Notes under the pieces: model-generated
What the model saw: the letters and a program-made list of their open reading frames with translations, nothing else
Told to the model about the DNA's origin: nothing
Database searches by the model: none
Position numbers and translations under genes: made by a program
Shown here: piece after piece, positions 52,281 to 63,961 of the stretch
Numbering within the stretch: position 1 is the first letter of the stretch
How the letters are laid out: each line of letters starts with the position of its first letter
NCBI RefSeq assembly: GCF_004362245.1
Contig: NZ_SNWM01000002.1
Span: forward strand, 806,001 to 870,000
Direction of reading: 5' to 3'
Source of the DNA: Pedobacter duraquae
GTDB taxonomy: Bacteria; Bacteroidota; Bacteroidia; Sphingobacteriales; Sphingobacteriaceae
DNA length: 64,000 bases

Positions 52281-52288
52281 TAAATTTG
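52281..52288 (+). promoter_or_regulatory. -7 box TAAATTTG upstream of pyrC
   Basis: Perfect TAnnTTTG located 143 bp before the preferred pyrC ATG, so the transcript would have a ~135-nt leader. A -33 element is not obvious. Confidence 0.3.
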
Positions 52289-52431
52289 TAGCAACATCAG
52301 AGACAGGAGAAAAAGCTGAACAGCCACTTATGGCAGGCGTTTTAACTGGACAGTCTCATAAAAGCTCTTTAAACGGGGCTTTCTTTGTTTATTATGCATT
52401 CCATTTTCCAGATTTTCTTAGATTTGATGTT

Positions 52432-53766
52432 ATGAATACCTTACTGATTAAAGCGGCTACTTTAGTAAATGAAGGCCGTATCTACGTTGCTGATGTGTTA
52501 ATTCAAGATGGCAGAATTGCCAAGATCGCTGAGGGTATTTCCGCTCCTGGCGCACAAGAGATCAATGCGGAAGGTCTGCACTTGTTACCCGGAATGATCG
52601 ACGACCAGGTGCATTTCAGGGAGCCGGGCTTAACGCATAAAGCAGATATTTTCTCTGAAAGCATGGCTGCTGTGGCTGGTGGCATCACTTCTTTTATGGA
52701 GATGCCAAATACCGTACCGAATACATTGACCCAGAAACTGCTGGCAGACAAATATGCTATTGCCCAGGAAATGTCTTTGGCGAACTATTCTTTCTTCATG
52801 GGAGCTTCCAACGATAACCTGGAAGAAGTCTTGAAAACTGATCCGGCAACAATTTGCGGCATCAAGGTATTTATGGGCTCGAGCACAGGCAACATGCTGG
52901 TCGATAATGCCCAGGTGTTGGAAAATATATTTAAGGAAGCACCTATGCTTGTAGCTACGCATTGCGAAGACGAGCATACCATACAGAAAAATCTGGCCGC
53001 CTTTAAGGCAGAATACGGTGATGCACTCACTATAGAAATGCATCCTAAGATCAGGAGTGCTGAAGCCTGCTACCTCTCTTCTTCGATGGCTGTTGAGCTG
53101 GCTAAGAAATTTAATACGCGTTTACATATTCTTCATATTTCTACTGCCCGGGAGATTGCACTTTTTGATGCGCAAACTCCACTTGCCGAGAAAAGAATCA
53201 CGGCTGAAGCCTGCGTGCATCATTTATGGTTTAACGACAAGGACTATGCTACTAAGGGCAACTGGATTAAATGGAATCCTGCGGTGAAGACTGCAGCTGA
53301 TCAGGATGCTATTTTAAAAGGACTGCTTGATGATCATATCGACATCATCGCGACCGACCATGCGCCACATACCATTGCTGAAAAAGAACAGGAATATAGC
53401 AAGGCTCCATCCGGTGGGCCACTGGTGCAGCATGCCTTGCCTGCTTTGCTGGAAATGTACCATCAGGGTAAGATCTCATTGGAAAAGATTGTTGAAAAAA
53501 CAGCACATAATGTGGCTATCTGTTTTCAGGTTGCCGACAGAGGTTATATCCGCGAAGGCTACTGGGCAGATCTGGTATTGGTAAATCTAAATGATCCTTT
53601 CAAAGTTACCCGGCAAAATGTGTTATACAAATGCGGCTGGTCGCCCTTTGAAGGACAAACTTTCCAGTCGGAAATTACACACACTTTTGTTTCCGGGAAC
53701 CTCGCCTATCAGCGTGGTCGCTTTATGACCAACGAGACGGGTAAACGTTTAACTTTTAACAGATAA
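52432..53766 (+). CDS. pyrC: dihydroorotase, Bacteroidota QxH type
   Basis: Third step of pyrimidine synthesis: reversible cyclisation of carbamoyl aspartate to dihydroorotate. Start ATG 52432 gives 444 residues beginning MNTLLIKAATLVNEG; the frame upstream is open but has no family likeness. The metal motif reads D57-D-Q59-V-H61-F-R63-EP: the first histidine of HxH is a glutamine, which I recall from related Bacteroidota enzymes. The carboxylated lysine (IKVFMGSSTGN), THCED, LHILHIS and IATDHAPH are intact, in contrast to the homologue at 6943-8205. It ends in a TAATG overlap with DUF3810. Confidence 0.93.
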   Translation: MNTLLIKAATLVNEGRIYVADVLIQDGRIAKIAEGISAPGAQEINAEGLHLLPGMIDDQVHFREPGLTHKADIFSESMAAVAGGITSFMEMPNTVPNTLTQKLLADKYAIAQEMSLANYSFFMGASNDNLEEVLKTDPATICGIKVFMGSSTGNMLVDNAQVLENIFKEAPMLVATHCEDEHTIQKNLAAFKAEYGDALTIEMHPKIRSAEACYLSSSMAVELAKKFNTRLHILHISTAREIALFDAQTPLAEKRITAEACVHHLWFNDKDYATKGNWIKWNPAVKTAADQDAILKGLLDDHIDIIATDHAPHTIAEKEQEYSKAPSGGPLVQHALPALLEMYHQGKISLEKIVEKTAHNVAICFQVADRGYIREGYWADLVLVNLNDPFKVTRQNVLYKCGWSPFEGQTFQSEITHTFVSGNLAYQRGRFMTNETGKRLTFNR

Positions 53767-54863
53767 TGCAACAGGGGTATCGTGGCTACCGCAGCGCGTT
53801 GCGGAATCTGGTAATCTGGCTGATCATTTCTTTGCTTGTCTTCTTATTCGGACTGAACGGCCCATTGGTGGAAAACATGTATTCTGATCACCTGTATCAG
53901 TACATCGCGATACCTCTTCGCTGCTTATCCTCCCTCCTACCCTTCTCACTTGGAGATGTTATTTATTTTTTGCTGATCATTTTATTGATCTGGGGAATAT
54001 TTCGAGCCTATCTTTCATTGAAAGCCGGCAAATTCAAAAAAATGGCCTGGATTCAACAGGGCTTGCGAAGTATAAATCTGATACTTATCCTCTATGTTGC
54101 GTTTAAGTTGTTGTGGGGATTGAACTATTCGCGCCCATCCATTACCACACGTTTAGGTATTTCGCAGGAAAAATATACACCCGAACAATTGCTGCGTTTA
54201 TCTGCATTCCTGATTAACCGGATCAATACTGTTCAAAGAGGGCGGGCGCTGAGTACGACTATCAACAAAAAACCATATACACTGCCAGAATTGCAAGCCG
54301 GTGCTGTAGCATCCTATAAAGATCTGGCGACTCAGAACCCATTTTTCATTTACAGGCAGCCCGTTTTAAAAGGCGTGATTAGCGAACAGCTCATCACAGA
54401 TATTGGTCTCGAGGGTTATTATGCGCCAGTATCTGGCGAAGCCAATATCAATATGCTAATCCCGCAAACTGAGCGGCCTTTTGTAACCTGTCATGAGATC
54501 TCCCACCAACTCGGCATAGCACGTGAAGACGAAGCTAACCTGATTGGTTATATGGTTGCTACCAATAGTCAGGATCTGAACTTTCAGTATTCAGGTTATT
54601 ATGATGTACTCAGAAATGTATTGTTTGAAATCAGGATTAAATCACCAGAAAGCTATAAACAAGTTTTGAGCACAATTAATCTCGGAACGATCAAAGATTT
54701 CAGGCGCGACCGGGAGTTCTGGAGTAAGTACAATGGTGATATGTCGGCTTATATGGGTACTGCCTTAGATAGCTTCCTAAAGATGAACAATCAGAAAAAA
54801 GGGATCGACAGTTATCAGGATATCGTAATCTGGCTATACAATATCCACAAAAAGGACTTGTAA
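53766..54863 (+). CDS. DUF3810 membrane protein with HExxH
   Basis: The 365-residue protein has three N-terminal membrane helices (residues ~15-31, ~58-78, ~98-115) and an extracytoplasmic domain with the metal-binding motif CHEISHQLGIAREDEAN, an HExxH plus downstream glutamate, as in zinc metalloproteases. The family DUF3810 is uncharacterised. It shares one base with the end of pyrC and is followed 76 bp later by hscA. A role in envelope protein turnover is possible; no substrate is suggested by the sequence. Confidence 0.88.
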   Translation: MQQGYRGYRSALRNLVIWLIISLLVFLFGLNGPLVENMYSDHLYQYIAIPLRCLSSLLPFSLGDVIYFLLIILLIWGIFRAYLSLKAGKFKKMAWIQQGLRSINLILILYVAFKLLWGLNYSRPSITTRLGISQEKYTPEQLLRLSAFLINRINTVQRGRALSTTINKKPYTLPELQAGAVASYKDLATQNPFFIYRQPVLKGVISEQLITDIGLEGYYAPVSGEANINMLIPQTERPFVTCHEISHQLGIAREDEANLIGYMVATNSQDLNFQYSGYYDVLRNVLFEIRIKSPESYKQVLSTINLGTIKDFRRDREFWSKYNGDMSAYMGTALDSFLKMNNQKKGIDSYQDIVIWLYNIHKKDL

Positions 54864-54924
54864 ATAAAGCGGGCCTTTAGGCAAAACATGACTGCTTTAA
54901 AACAAAATAAGGACAAACATTGAT

Positions 54925-54932
54925 TAAATTTG
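54925..54932 (+). promoter_or_regulatory. -7 box TAAATTTG directly upstream of the hscA-like gene
   Basis: Perfect TAnnTTTG ending 7 bp before the ATG at 54940. Transcription would begin at or near the start codon. Confidence 0.45.
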
Positions 54933-54939
54933 CGTCATT

Positions 54940-56796
54940 ATGGCAAAAATATCCATTAACCTGGCAACGGGTTCATTACAGCAGGAAGAGATTATTGTAG
55001 GAATTGACCTGGGCACAACGAATAGTTTGGTTGCATTTATCAATCCGGATAAGAATCCGCAGGTGATCAATGATACCGGCAAAGGTTTGCTCGTTCCTTC
55101 TGTTGTCCATTTTAATGCAATGGGCGATACTGTTGTGGGTAATGAAGCTAAAGAATTCCTGATTACTGATCCTTCAAACACAATATTTTCAGTTAAAAGA
55201 CTGCTTGGGCGCTCGTATAAAGACGTTGCTGCGCATCAGGATACTTTTTCTTATAAAATAATTGACGATGATACTGAGGCGCTGGTTAAGATCGAAGCGG
55301 GCGGGAAATTTTATACACCTATAGAATTGTCGGCAGAGATTCTGAAAGAACTTAAAGCCAGGGCGGAGCATGCTTTAAAAACTCCGGTTAACCGGGCGGT
55401 AATCACGGTACCTGCTTATTTTAATGACAGTCAGCGACAAGCTACGCGCGATGCTGGCAAACTTGCCGGGCTGGATGTTTTACGCATCGTGAACGAGCCT
55501 ACAGCAGCGAGTCTGGCCTATGGACTGGGATTGGATCCTACAGTGCAAAAGACCATTGCAGTTTATGATTTGGGGGGCGGTACTTTTGATGTTTCCGTAC
55601 TGTCTATTCAAAATGGCATTTTCGAAGTGTTGGCTACCAATGGTAATACCTTTTTGGGCGGCGATGATTTTGACCGTGCCATTGTACATTACTGGATAGA
55701 ACAGAACAAGCTGGACGCCGCAACACTACAGCAGGATGCTCCATTAATGCAGAGCTTACGTTTGAAAGCTGAGGAAGCCAAAAAAGCATTGAGCACACAG
55801 AATATTTTTAACGAAAAGCTGGGCGAGATCTGGTGTTCAATTGATAAGATCACCTTTGAAAAATTGATTGCCGCCAAAGTTGCAGAGACCTTGGATGCTT
55901 GTAAACAGGCTTTGAGTGATGCTAAGCTCAGCGTTGAAGCGATAGATGAAGTAGTTATGGTAGGCGGATCTACCCGTACGCCATATGTAAAAAGTCAGGT
56001 TTCGGCATTTTTCGGTCGCGATGTACATGACCAGATCAATCCGGATGAAGTTGTTGCCCTCGGTGCAGCCATCCAGGCAGATATTCTTGCCGGAAACCGT
56101 TCGGATATCCTGTTGCTCGACGTAACACCTTTATCATTGGGGATCGAAACGATGGGTGGCTTAATGGATGTGATCATCCCAAGAAACGCAAAAGTGCCAA
56201 CAAAAGCAGGAAGACAATATACAACGTCTATAGACGGACAGGTAAATATGAAGATCTCGGTTTTCCAGGGTGAGCGCGATCTGGTTTCTGAGAACCGTAA
56301 ACTTGCAGAATTCGATTTGAAAGGTATCCCGTCGATGCCTGCGGGTTTCCCTAAAGTTGATATTAATTTCATCCTGAACGCTGATGGTATCTTGACGATT
56401 CAGGCTATCGAACAACGTTCTGGAGTAAAGCAGGAAATCGACATTACGCCTTCTTATGGTTTAACGGATGACACAGTAGAGCAGATGTTAATTGATTCTA
56501 TCACTCACGCTAAAAGCGATGTGGAGCAGCGCATGCTGATCGAAGCAAGAAGCGAGGGCGAACAATTGGTTTATACTGCCGAACGGTTTGTTAAAAAGAA
56601 TGGTTTTGTGCTAACCGCCGAAGAGATCACCGAAACTGCAGTTTACATCCAGGCCTTGAAAGATGCGCTTGGAGAAGGCGTTAAGGACAACATTCTGAAG
56701 AAAGCAGATGAACTGAACGAGTTTACCCGCCCATTTGCAGAACGTTTGATGGATATTGCGGTATCGCAGGCAATGAAGGGCAAAAGCATCGAGTAA
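54940..56796 (+). CDS. hscA: Hsp70 chaperone, HscA-like (Fe-S assembly type)
   Basis: The 618-residue Hsp70 has the ATPase signatures [26 protein letters not shown] and [13 protein letters not shown], a linker [19 protein letters not shown] and a substrate domain. Its length and its lack of the acidic, Gly-rich DnaK tail (it ends QAMKGKSIE) fit HscA (616 residues in E. coli). The N-terminal extension before the ATPase core ([18 protein letters not shown]) is also HscA-like. HscA acts with HscB on IscU. hscB, iscS and iscU are not in the window, but fdx-iscX lie 16 kb away. A plain Hsp70 paralogue remains possible. Confidence 0.85.
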   Translation: MAKISINLATGSLQQEEIIVGIDLGTTNSLVAFINPDKNPQVINDTGKGLLVPSVVHFNAMGDTVVGNEAKEFLITDPSNTIFSVKRLLGRSYKDVAAHQDTFSYKIIDDDTEALVKIEAGGKFYTPIELSAEILKELKARAEHALKTPVNRAVITVPAYFNDSQRQATRDAGKLAGLDVLRIVNEPTAASLAYGLGLDPTVQKTIAVYDLGGGTFDVSVLSIQNGIFEVLATNGNTFLGGDDFDRAIVHYWIEQNKLDAATLQQDAPLMQSLRLKAEEAKKALSTQNIFNEKLGEIWCSIDKITFEKLIAAKVAETLDACKQALSDAKLSVEAIDEVVMVGGSTRTPYVKSQVSAFFGRDVHDQINPDEVVALGAAIQADILAGNRSDILLLDVTPLSLGIETMGGLMDVIIPRNAKVPTKAGRQYTTSIDGQVNMKISVFQGERDLVSENRKLAEFDLKGIPSMPAGFPKVDINFILNADGILTIQAIEQRSGVKQEIDITPSYGLTDDTVEQMLIDSITHAKSDVEQRMLIEARSEGEQLVYTAERFVKKNGFVLTAEEITETAVYIQALKDALGEGVKDNILKKADELNEFTRPFAERLMDIAVSQAMKGKSIE

Positions 56797-56838
56797 AATA
56801 TTTCAGGTTTTTCATCAGCGCTTAGCGAGATTTAACGG

Positions 56839-57711
56839 ATGAAAGGTTTGTTACTCTTGCTAAGTATGTTATTGATCTGGCTACTTTGTAGTTCCTGGGG
56901 GTTTTATGCCCATACACAAATCAATTACTTAGCGGTATTTTGTCTACCTCCCCAGCCGGGGAGATTCTTTAAATCGCACATCAATTATCTGCGTGCACAT
57001 GCTGTTGATCCCGATATGAGAAGATATGCGGATACCTTAGAGGCACCGCGTCATTATCTTGACGTAGAACTATATGAAAGTAACATAGACAGTATCCCAC
57101 GGAGATGGAATGATGCCCTGAAGAAATATGGTTTATCCAAGTTGCATGCTCAGGGCATCCTGCCCTGGCAGATTCATATCAGCTATTTGAGACTTGTAGG
57201 TGCTTTTGAGGAGCAGGATTCGGCAAAGATATTGAAATCGGCCGCAGATCTAGGCCATTATATCGCCGACGCACATGTCCCTTTGCACACTACCGAAAAC
57301 CACAATGGACAATTAACCAATCAGGCAGGTATTCATGCATTTTGGGAAAGCCGTATTCCGGAATTATTTGGAGATCGGTATAATTTTCTGGTGGGCAGGG
57401 CACAATACATCTCTGGCCCTCTGCAGAAAAGTTGGGCTATTGTAAGTCATACCCACAGTTTAGTAGACAGCACATTGAAGATGGAGGCCGGCCTGGGGTT
57501 TAAAGAGCGGCAAAAATATGAGTTTTCGAAACGTAAAGGCAAGTTGCTCAAGCAGTATAGCAGGTCTTATGCGCTTGCTTACAGCAACGCCATGAACAAC
57601 ATGGTCGAAAAACAGATGTCGGCAGCAGTATTAGCTATTGCCAGCTTCTGGTATTCTGCCTGGATAGATGCAGGGCAGCCCGACATGAACCATTGGGCTA
57701 GTCCTCCGTAA
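56839..57711 (+). CDS. zinc-dependent phospholipase C / S1-P1 nuclease-like exported protein
   Basis: After a signal peptide (MKGLLLLLSMLLIWLLCSS) the mature protein starts with tryptophan W20-GFYAH, the zinc-binding N-terminus characteristic of the zinc phospholipase C/S1 nuclease fold. Further metal-binding candidates are DPDMRR, HYLDVELY, LGHYIADAHVPLHTTENH and GIHAFWES. The 290-residue helical protein should act in the periplasm or outside the cell on phosphodiesters; substrate is uncertain. It ends with a 14-bp overlap of the convergent dedA gene. Confidence 0.88.
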   Translation: MKGLLLLLSMLLIWLLCSSWGFYAHTQINYLAVFCLPPQPGRFFKSHINYLRAHAVDPDMRRYADTLEAPRHYLDVELYESNIDSIPRRWNDALKKYGLSKLHAQGILPWQIHISYLRLVGAFEEQDSAKILKSAADLGHYIADAHVPLHTTENHNGQLTNQAGIHAFWESRIPELFGDRYNFLVGRAQYISGPLQKSWAIVSHTHSLVDSTLKMEAGLGFKERQKYEFSKRKGKLLKQYSRSYALAYSNAMNNMVEKQMSAAVLAIASFWYSAWIDAGQPDMNHWASPP

Positions 57712-58357
57712 CTTTCTTTTTAACGAACTTTGATTTGACAACAGCAAAAATAGCTGGGAAGAACGTTACTACGGCGATTACAATGATCACGATATCGAAG
57801 TTCTTTTTAACTACAGGAATCTGTCCCAGCAGATAGCCAGCCATCAACAAGCTGGTGATCCAAGCTACCCCGCCAATGATATTAAAGAAAGAGAATCTGC
57901 CGAAAGGCATTTTCGCAACACCAGCTACAAAGGGGGCGATGGTTCTGAAAATTGGCAAAAAGCGACTGAATATGATTGCTTTACCGCCATGTTTCTCGAA
58001 GAACATGTGTGACTGATTATAATATTCCAGTTTAAGTATTCTATTTCCAGGTTTAAATACGGCAACGCCTAGGATGCTCCCTAACTTATAATTAAGCATA
58101 TTTCCTGTAACAGCGGCGATGATCAGGATAAACAGCATAATCCAGATACTTAAGCCTGTGTTTTCACCAGCGATCAGAGCGCCCATTGCGAAAAGCAAAG
58201 AATCTCCTGGAAGGAATGGCGTAACGACAAAGCCGGTTTCTGCAAAAATAATCAGGAAAAGGATCAGGTAAGTCCAGGTTTGATAACTGCTAATGATGGT
58301 TTCCAGGTGTTTATCTATGTGCAAGATAAAATCCAGGAACTGTGCTAAAAATTCCAA
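57698..58357 (-). CDS. DedA family membrane protein
   Basis: The protein carries the DedA signature: ETGFVVTPFLPGDSLLFAMGAL and FSRFLPIFRTIAPFVAGVAKMPFGRF with the conserved arginines, and ends in basic residues (KSKFVKKKV). DedA proteins are undecaprenyl-phosphate or phospholipid flippase-type transporters. I choose a TTG at 58357 as start because it gives the usual N-terminus (LEFLAQFLDFILHIDKHLETI, 219 residues). The frame is open to an ATG at 58456, but that would add 33 unlike residues and overlap the response regulator. Confidence 0.88.
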   Translation of the reverse strand: MEFLAQFLDFILHIDKHLETIISSYQTWTYLILFLIIFAETGFVVTPFLPGDSLLFAMGALIAGENTGLSIWIMLFILIIAAVTGNMLNYKLGSILGVAVFKPGNRILKLEYYNQSHMFFEKHGGKAIIFSRFLPIFRTIAPFVAGVAKMPFGRFSFFNIIGGVAWITSLLMAGYLLGQIPVVKKNFDIVIIVIAVVTFFPAIFAVVKSKFVKKKVTED

Positions 58358-58424
58358 GTTTGATGTGTTTTCCTCAAAAGTATAAAATCCCGGCCAATAA
58401 AGGGCTATGAAAATGAAGATCGTT

Positions 58425-59144
58425 TTATCTTGATTCAATCGCTTCAAAGAAAGCATCCCTAAATGAGTCGCCTAAAGGAATAACGGCTTCGCCAATATAG
58501 ATGCGACTTCGTTCTACGCTATCTATTTTTGCCAGCGATAACAAATACGATCGGTGTACCCTGATGAATCCATTTCCGGCAAGCAGCTCTTCCAGCTTTT
58601 TGATATTGAGCAGGGATAGTATTTTGCCTGAGCTGGTATGGATTGCCACATAGTTTTGCATGCCTTCCACATAAGAGATATCGGAGATGTCAATTTTAAC
58701 CAGTCGATATTCTGTTTTAACAAAAATAAAGCCTTTAGGGCTTTCTGCCTGCAAGGCAACCATCTGAATTTCCTTTGCTGGTGTGTGAAAAAAGTGTTTT
58801 GCCTTCGAAACAGCTTTATAGAAGCGTTCGAATGATATAGGTTTGAGCAGGTAATCTATAGCATCGTGCTCAAATCCTTCCAAAGCAAATTCTGCATAGG
58901 CTGTAGTTAGAATAATTTTGCATTTACCGGGAGTGATTTTCATAAACTGCAGTCCACTCAGCTCTGGCATCTGGATATCCAGAAAGACCAGATCAATTGC
59001 ACCGTCCATAACCATTTTTAAAGCCTCCATAGGATTAGTAGTGGAGATGGAAATCTGCAAATCGGCCATTTTGGAAATATGATCGATCAGCACATCCAGG
59101 GCCAGTGGCTTATCATCTACGAGTGCGCATCTTATCTTTTCCAT
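58425..59144 (-). CDS. LytTR-family response regulator
   Basis: Receiver domain in residues 1-~120 with acidic pocket D10-D11, phospho-acceptor D56 (FLDIQMPELSG) and a conserved lysine in DYLLKPISFERF. The LytTR DNA-binding domain covers ~140-239 (VEGMQNYVAIHTSSGKILSL, LEELLAGNGFIRVHRSYLLSL). It overlaps the sensor kinase gene by 13 bp, so both are made together. The target promoters are unknown. Confidence 0.95.
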   Translation of the reverse strand: MEKIRCALVDDKPLALDVLIDHISKMADLQISISTTNPMEALKMVMDGAIDLVFLDIQMPELSGLQFMKITPGKCKIILTTAYAEFALEGFEHDAIDYLLKPISFERFYKAVSKAKHFFHTPAKEIQMVALQAESPKGFIFVKTEYRLVKIDISDISYVEGMQNYVAIHTSSGKILSLLNIKKLEELLAGNGFIRVHRSYLLSLAKIDSVERSRIYIGEAVIPLGDSFRDAFFEAIESR

Positions 59145-60190
59145 TCAATCCTTAATTTCACTGTAAAAGTATCTGCGTTATCGGAGATCTCCAAATCATG
59201 GCTGTCCGGGTAAATCAATTCCAGTCTTCGTTTTACGTTGGCCAGGCCTATACCTCCGGTATTATCCTTGAGGTTCGTATTTTTTTTGTTGAAGATCAGG
59301 AAGGATAGGCCCAGCTGATCGACGTCTATTTCTATATGCACAGGATTGAGCGCTTCCCTGGTGACACCATGTTTAAATGCGTTTTCAACAAAATTAATAA
59401 GGATCAGCGGAGCGATTTGCTGGTTGGTAATCAATCCGCTTACTTTAAAATCGACAAAACTACTCCCCTTCTCTCCGATTTGCCAAAGTTCGACCACATT
59501 GGAAAGGTAATCAATTTCGCGCTCTAGCGGAGCCAGGTTGCCGGTGCCTTCTCTCAACATATACCGGAGCAATTCTGATAATTTCAAAACAGCTCCGGGC
59601 GCTTCATCCGACTTCGTCAGGGTTAAGGAATAAATGTCGTTCATCGCATTAAAAAGAAAATGCGGGTTTACTTGCGAGCGTAAAAAAGAAAGTTCCGCTG
59701 CAATTTTTTCTTTTTCGAGTTCCCGTTTTCTTTTATTGTTATGGTACCACTCCTTAATTACGAAATAGATTAACGCCCAGGTAACACAACTATAGACTGT
59801 GTATAAGATACTGTTTTGGATATACCAATAGGCATCCGGGATTTTCCCGAAATAATTATCATAACCCAGCAATGGAAGCATCACCTTGTATTCAGCAAAA
59901 AATCGATATACAGGTATAAAGAGTATTAACAGAAAAAGAAAAAGACTGGCACGTAGCCACTGTTTTTTAAGAAAGGCGGGTGCGATTACGTAGGCAATGG
60001 TGTAGAAAACGACAATATTGGAGATTAGATAGCCCAGGCTTACCAATGCATAATGAATCAAAGGTACTGACCCCGGTTGATGGAACGTAAACGCAGCGGA
60101 GGTATTTCCAATAAATTTTGGCAGGAAATCATTTAGCCAGATCATTATCCAGACAAGTATATGTATCGAGACAACGTACTTTTTCTTCAT
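59132..60190 (-). CDS. LytS/YehU-type sensor histidine kinase
   Basis: The 352-residue kinase has four membrane helices in residues 1-~145, a short coiled coil (NNKRKRELEKEKIAAELSFLRSQ) and the His_kinase domain with QVNPHFLFNAMNDIYSL (phospho-acceptor histidine in PHFLFN), then a GHKL ATPase with LILINFVENAFKHGV and GIGLANVKRRL. The input domain is only the membrane bundle, so the signal may be membrane-derived. Its partner is the LytTR regulator, with which it overlaps by 13 bp. Confidence 0.94.
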   Translation of the reverse strand: MKKKYVVSIHILVWIMIWLNDFLPKFIGNTSAAFTFHQPGSVPLIHYALVSLGYLISNIVVFYTIAYVIAPAFLKKQWLRASLFLFLLILFIPVYRFFAEYKVMLPLLGYDNYFGKIPDAYWYIQNSILYTVYSCVTWALIYFVIKEWYHNNKRKRELEKEKIAAELSFLRSQVNPHFLFNAMNDIYSLTLTKSDEAPGAVLKLSELLRYMLREGTGNLAPLEREIDYLSNVVELWQIGEKGSSFVDFKVSGLITNQQIAPLILINFVENAFKHGVTREALNPVHIEIDVDQLGLSFLIFNKKNTNLKDNTGGIGLANVKRRLELIYPDSHDLEISDNADTFTVKLRIEWKR

Positions 60191-60398
60191 GTTTTAAATA
60201 TAGGTGTTCCAGCTTTAAAGCAATACAGGTAATATATGAGTAAGTCAAATCTCTACACTAAACGGCCTTTTTCAGGGATAAATCAGGAAGCAATAAAAAT
60301 AATCGATTCATCAATAAAGATGGGTGATTGATCAATCGCTTTTCGTTCGTAGTAGGCAAAAGCGCAAGTTTGGTTAAGCAAATCAATATTCAAAAATT

Positions 60399-61451
60399 AT
60401 GAAGAAAGCAATTATACTTCTTTTACTATGCCTGCCATTTATTAAGACTTATGGTCAGGACAATTTAACCGTGAACGTTCATCCGGGCATTGAACTGTTT
60501 ACCATTATTCAAATTCTTGGTGATCAATACCCTGATCCTAACCCTTCTACCTATAGTAAAGAGGTAATGGACTATTTCGGAAAATACAAGAGCCATCCGG
60601 CTGTTGTGAAAGTAAAATCCCTGGGTAAAGTATATTCAGATTTTCCTGAGCTTGGCTATACCATGACTGGATTTCCTGACATCAAGATTTATCAGCCTGA
60701 AGATCTGAGTTGGTATAAAAGATATGGCAAGGACACTGTGTTGGAATACCTTTCCTTATGCAAGGATTTCGCAAAGGAGAGTAATTTCTGGGCTTTTTTC
60801 CAGGCGCATCAGGAAAAGTATGCGAAGTGGGGCTCGGGTATTCGCGAACAGGTTGCCAAGAGCGGAACGATGGAGCAACTCCAGAAGTTTTACGGTAAAA
60901 AAGGTACTGCCCAATGGAACATTTGCATAGATCCTTTAAATTCTTGGGGATCTCATGCTATTGCGACAAAAAAGATGAATCCTGCATTTGGCAATATCAT
61001 CGTGTACAATACAGGTTATTTCAATGAGAAATCGACCGAAAAAGACGAGCCTGTTTTTGCATATCAGGGATTTGACTATCTGGTTTGGCACGAAGGGAGT
61101 CATATTTTCCTTGATCCCTATTTTATTAAATATAAAAAAGAGATCGATGAACTTGCTTACCTCTTTAATAAAGACGACGATGGGATGAAGCGGAATACCA
61201 TTGGTACCTGGGAGTATTGCCTGAATGAAAATATGGTACGCGCTATTGTTGGCGACATGTACAAAAACTACCGTACCGAACGCCAGTATAAAAGACAGGT
61301 AGCCAAAGAAACTGCAAATGATTTTATTTATGTAGAAGATTTGGTGCCATTTATTGCGGCGAATTATGGGCCCGGTAAAAAATACACCCGCTTTGACGAT
61401 TTCTTTCCAACAATGTTAACCATGCTGAAAGAGAAGCATCCAAAGCAATAG
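60399..61451 (+). CDS. DUF4932 family exported protein with metal-binding motif
   Basis: A 350-residue protein with a signal peptide (MKKAIILLLLCLPFIKTYG). The core motif WHEGSHIFLDP resembles HExxH of zinc proteases (histidine, glutamate, histidine) and is followed about 40 residues later by ENMVRAIVGDMY, which could supply a third ligand. DUF4932 is uncharacterised in Bacteroidota as I recall. The upstream 208 bp hold a perfect GATTGATCAATC palindrome near 60330-60341 but no good promoter box. It converges on katG and shares a terminator with it. Confidence 0.83.
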   Translation: MKKAIILLLLCLPFIKTYGQDNLTVNVHPGIELFTIIQILGDQYPDPNPSTYSKEVMDYFGKYKSHPAVVKVKSLGKVYSDFPELGYTMTGFPDIKIYQPEDLSWYKRYGKDTVLEYLSLCKDFAKESNFWAFFQAHQEKYAKWGSGIREQVAKSGTMEQLQKFYGKKGTAQWNICIDPLNSWGSHAIATKKMNPAFGNIIVYNTGYFNEKSTEKDEPVFAYQGFDYLVWHEGSHIFLDPYFIKYKKEIDELAYLFNKDDDGMKRNTIGTWEYCLNENMVRAIVGDMYKNYRTERQYKRQVAKETANDFIYVEDLVPFIAANYGPGKKYTRFDDFFPTMLTMLKEKHPKQ

Positions 61452-61468
61452 CTTTAACTTAAGTAAAA

Positions 61469-61502
61469 AAAACGGGCACCAGATTAATCCGGTGCCCGTT
61501 TT
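61469..61502. terminator. bidirectional terminator between DUF4932 and katG
   Basis: A perfect 12-bp stem AAAACGGGCACC / GGTGCCCGTTTT with a 10-nt loop and T/A runs on both strands, between two converging genes. Confidence 0.93.
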
Positions 61503-61522
61503 ACATTTAACTAGCTTAGTTA

Positions 61523-63829
<2,307 letters not shown>

Positions 63830-63961
63830 TTATTTAAACCCGGAGGTATATGTTTATTATAAAATTATGATTTTAGAAGGAAGAATCACAATCATTTAAT
63901 TCTATCTTCGATAGTTAAAATCTATTATATTTACCCCTGAACAACACTATTATTTATTGAT

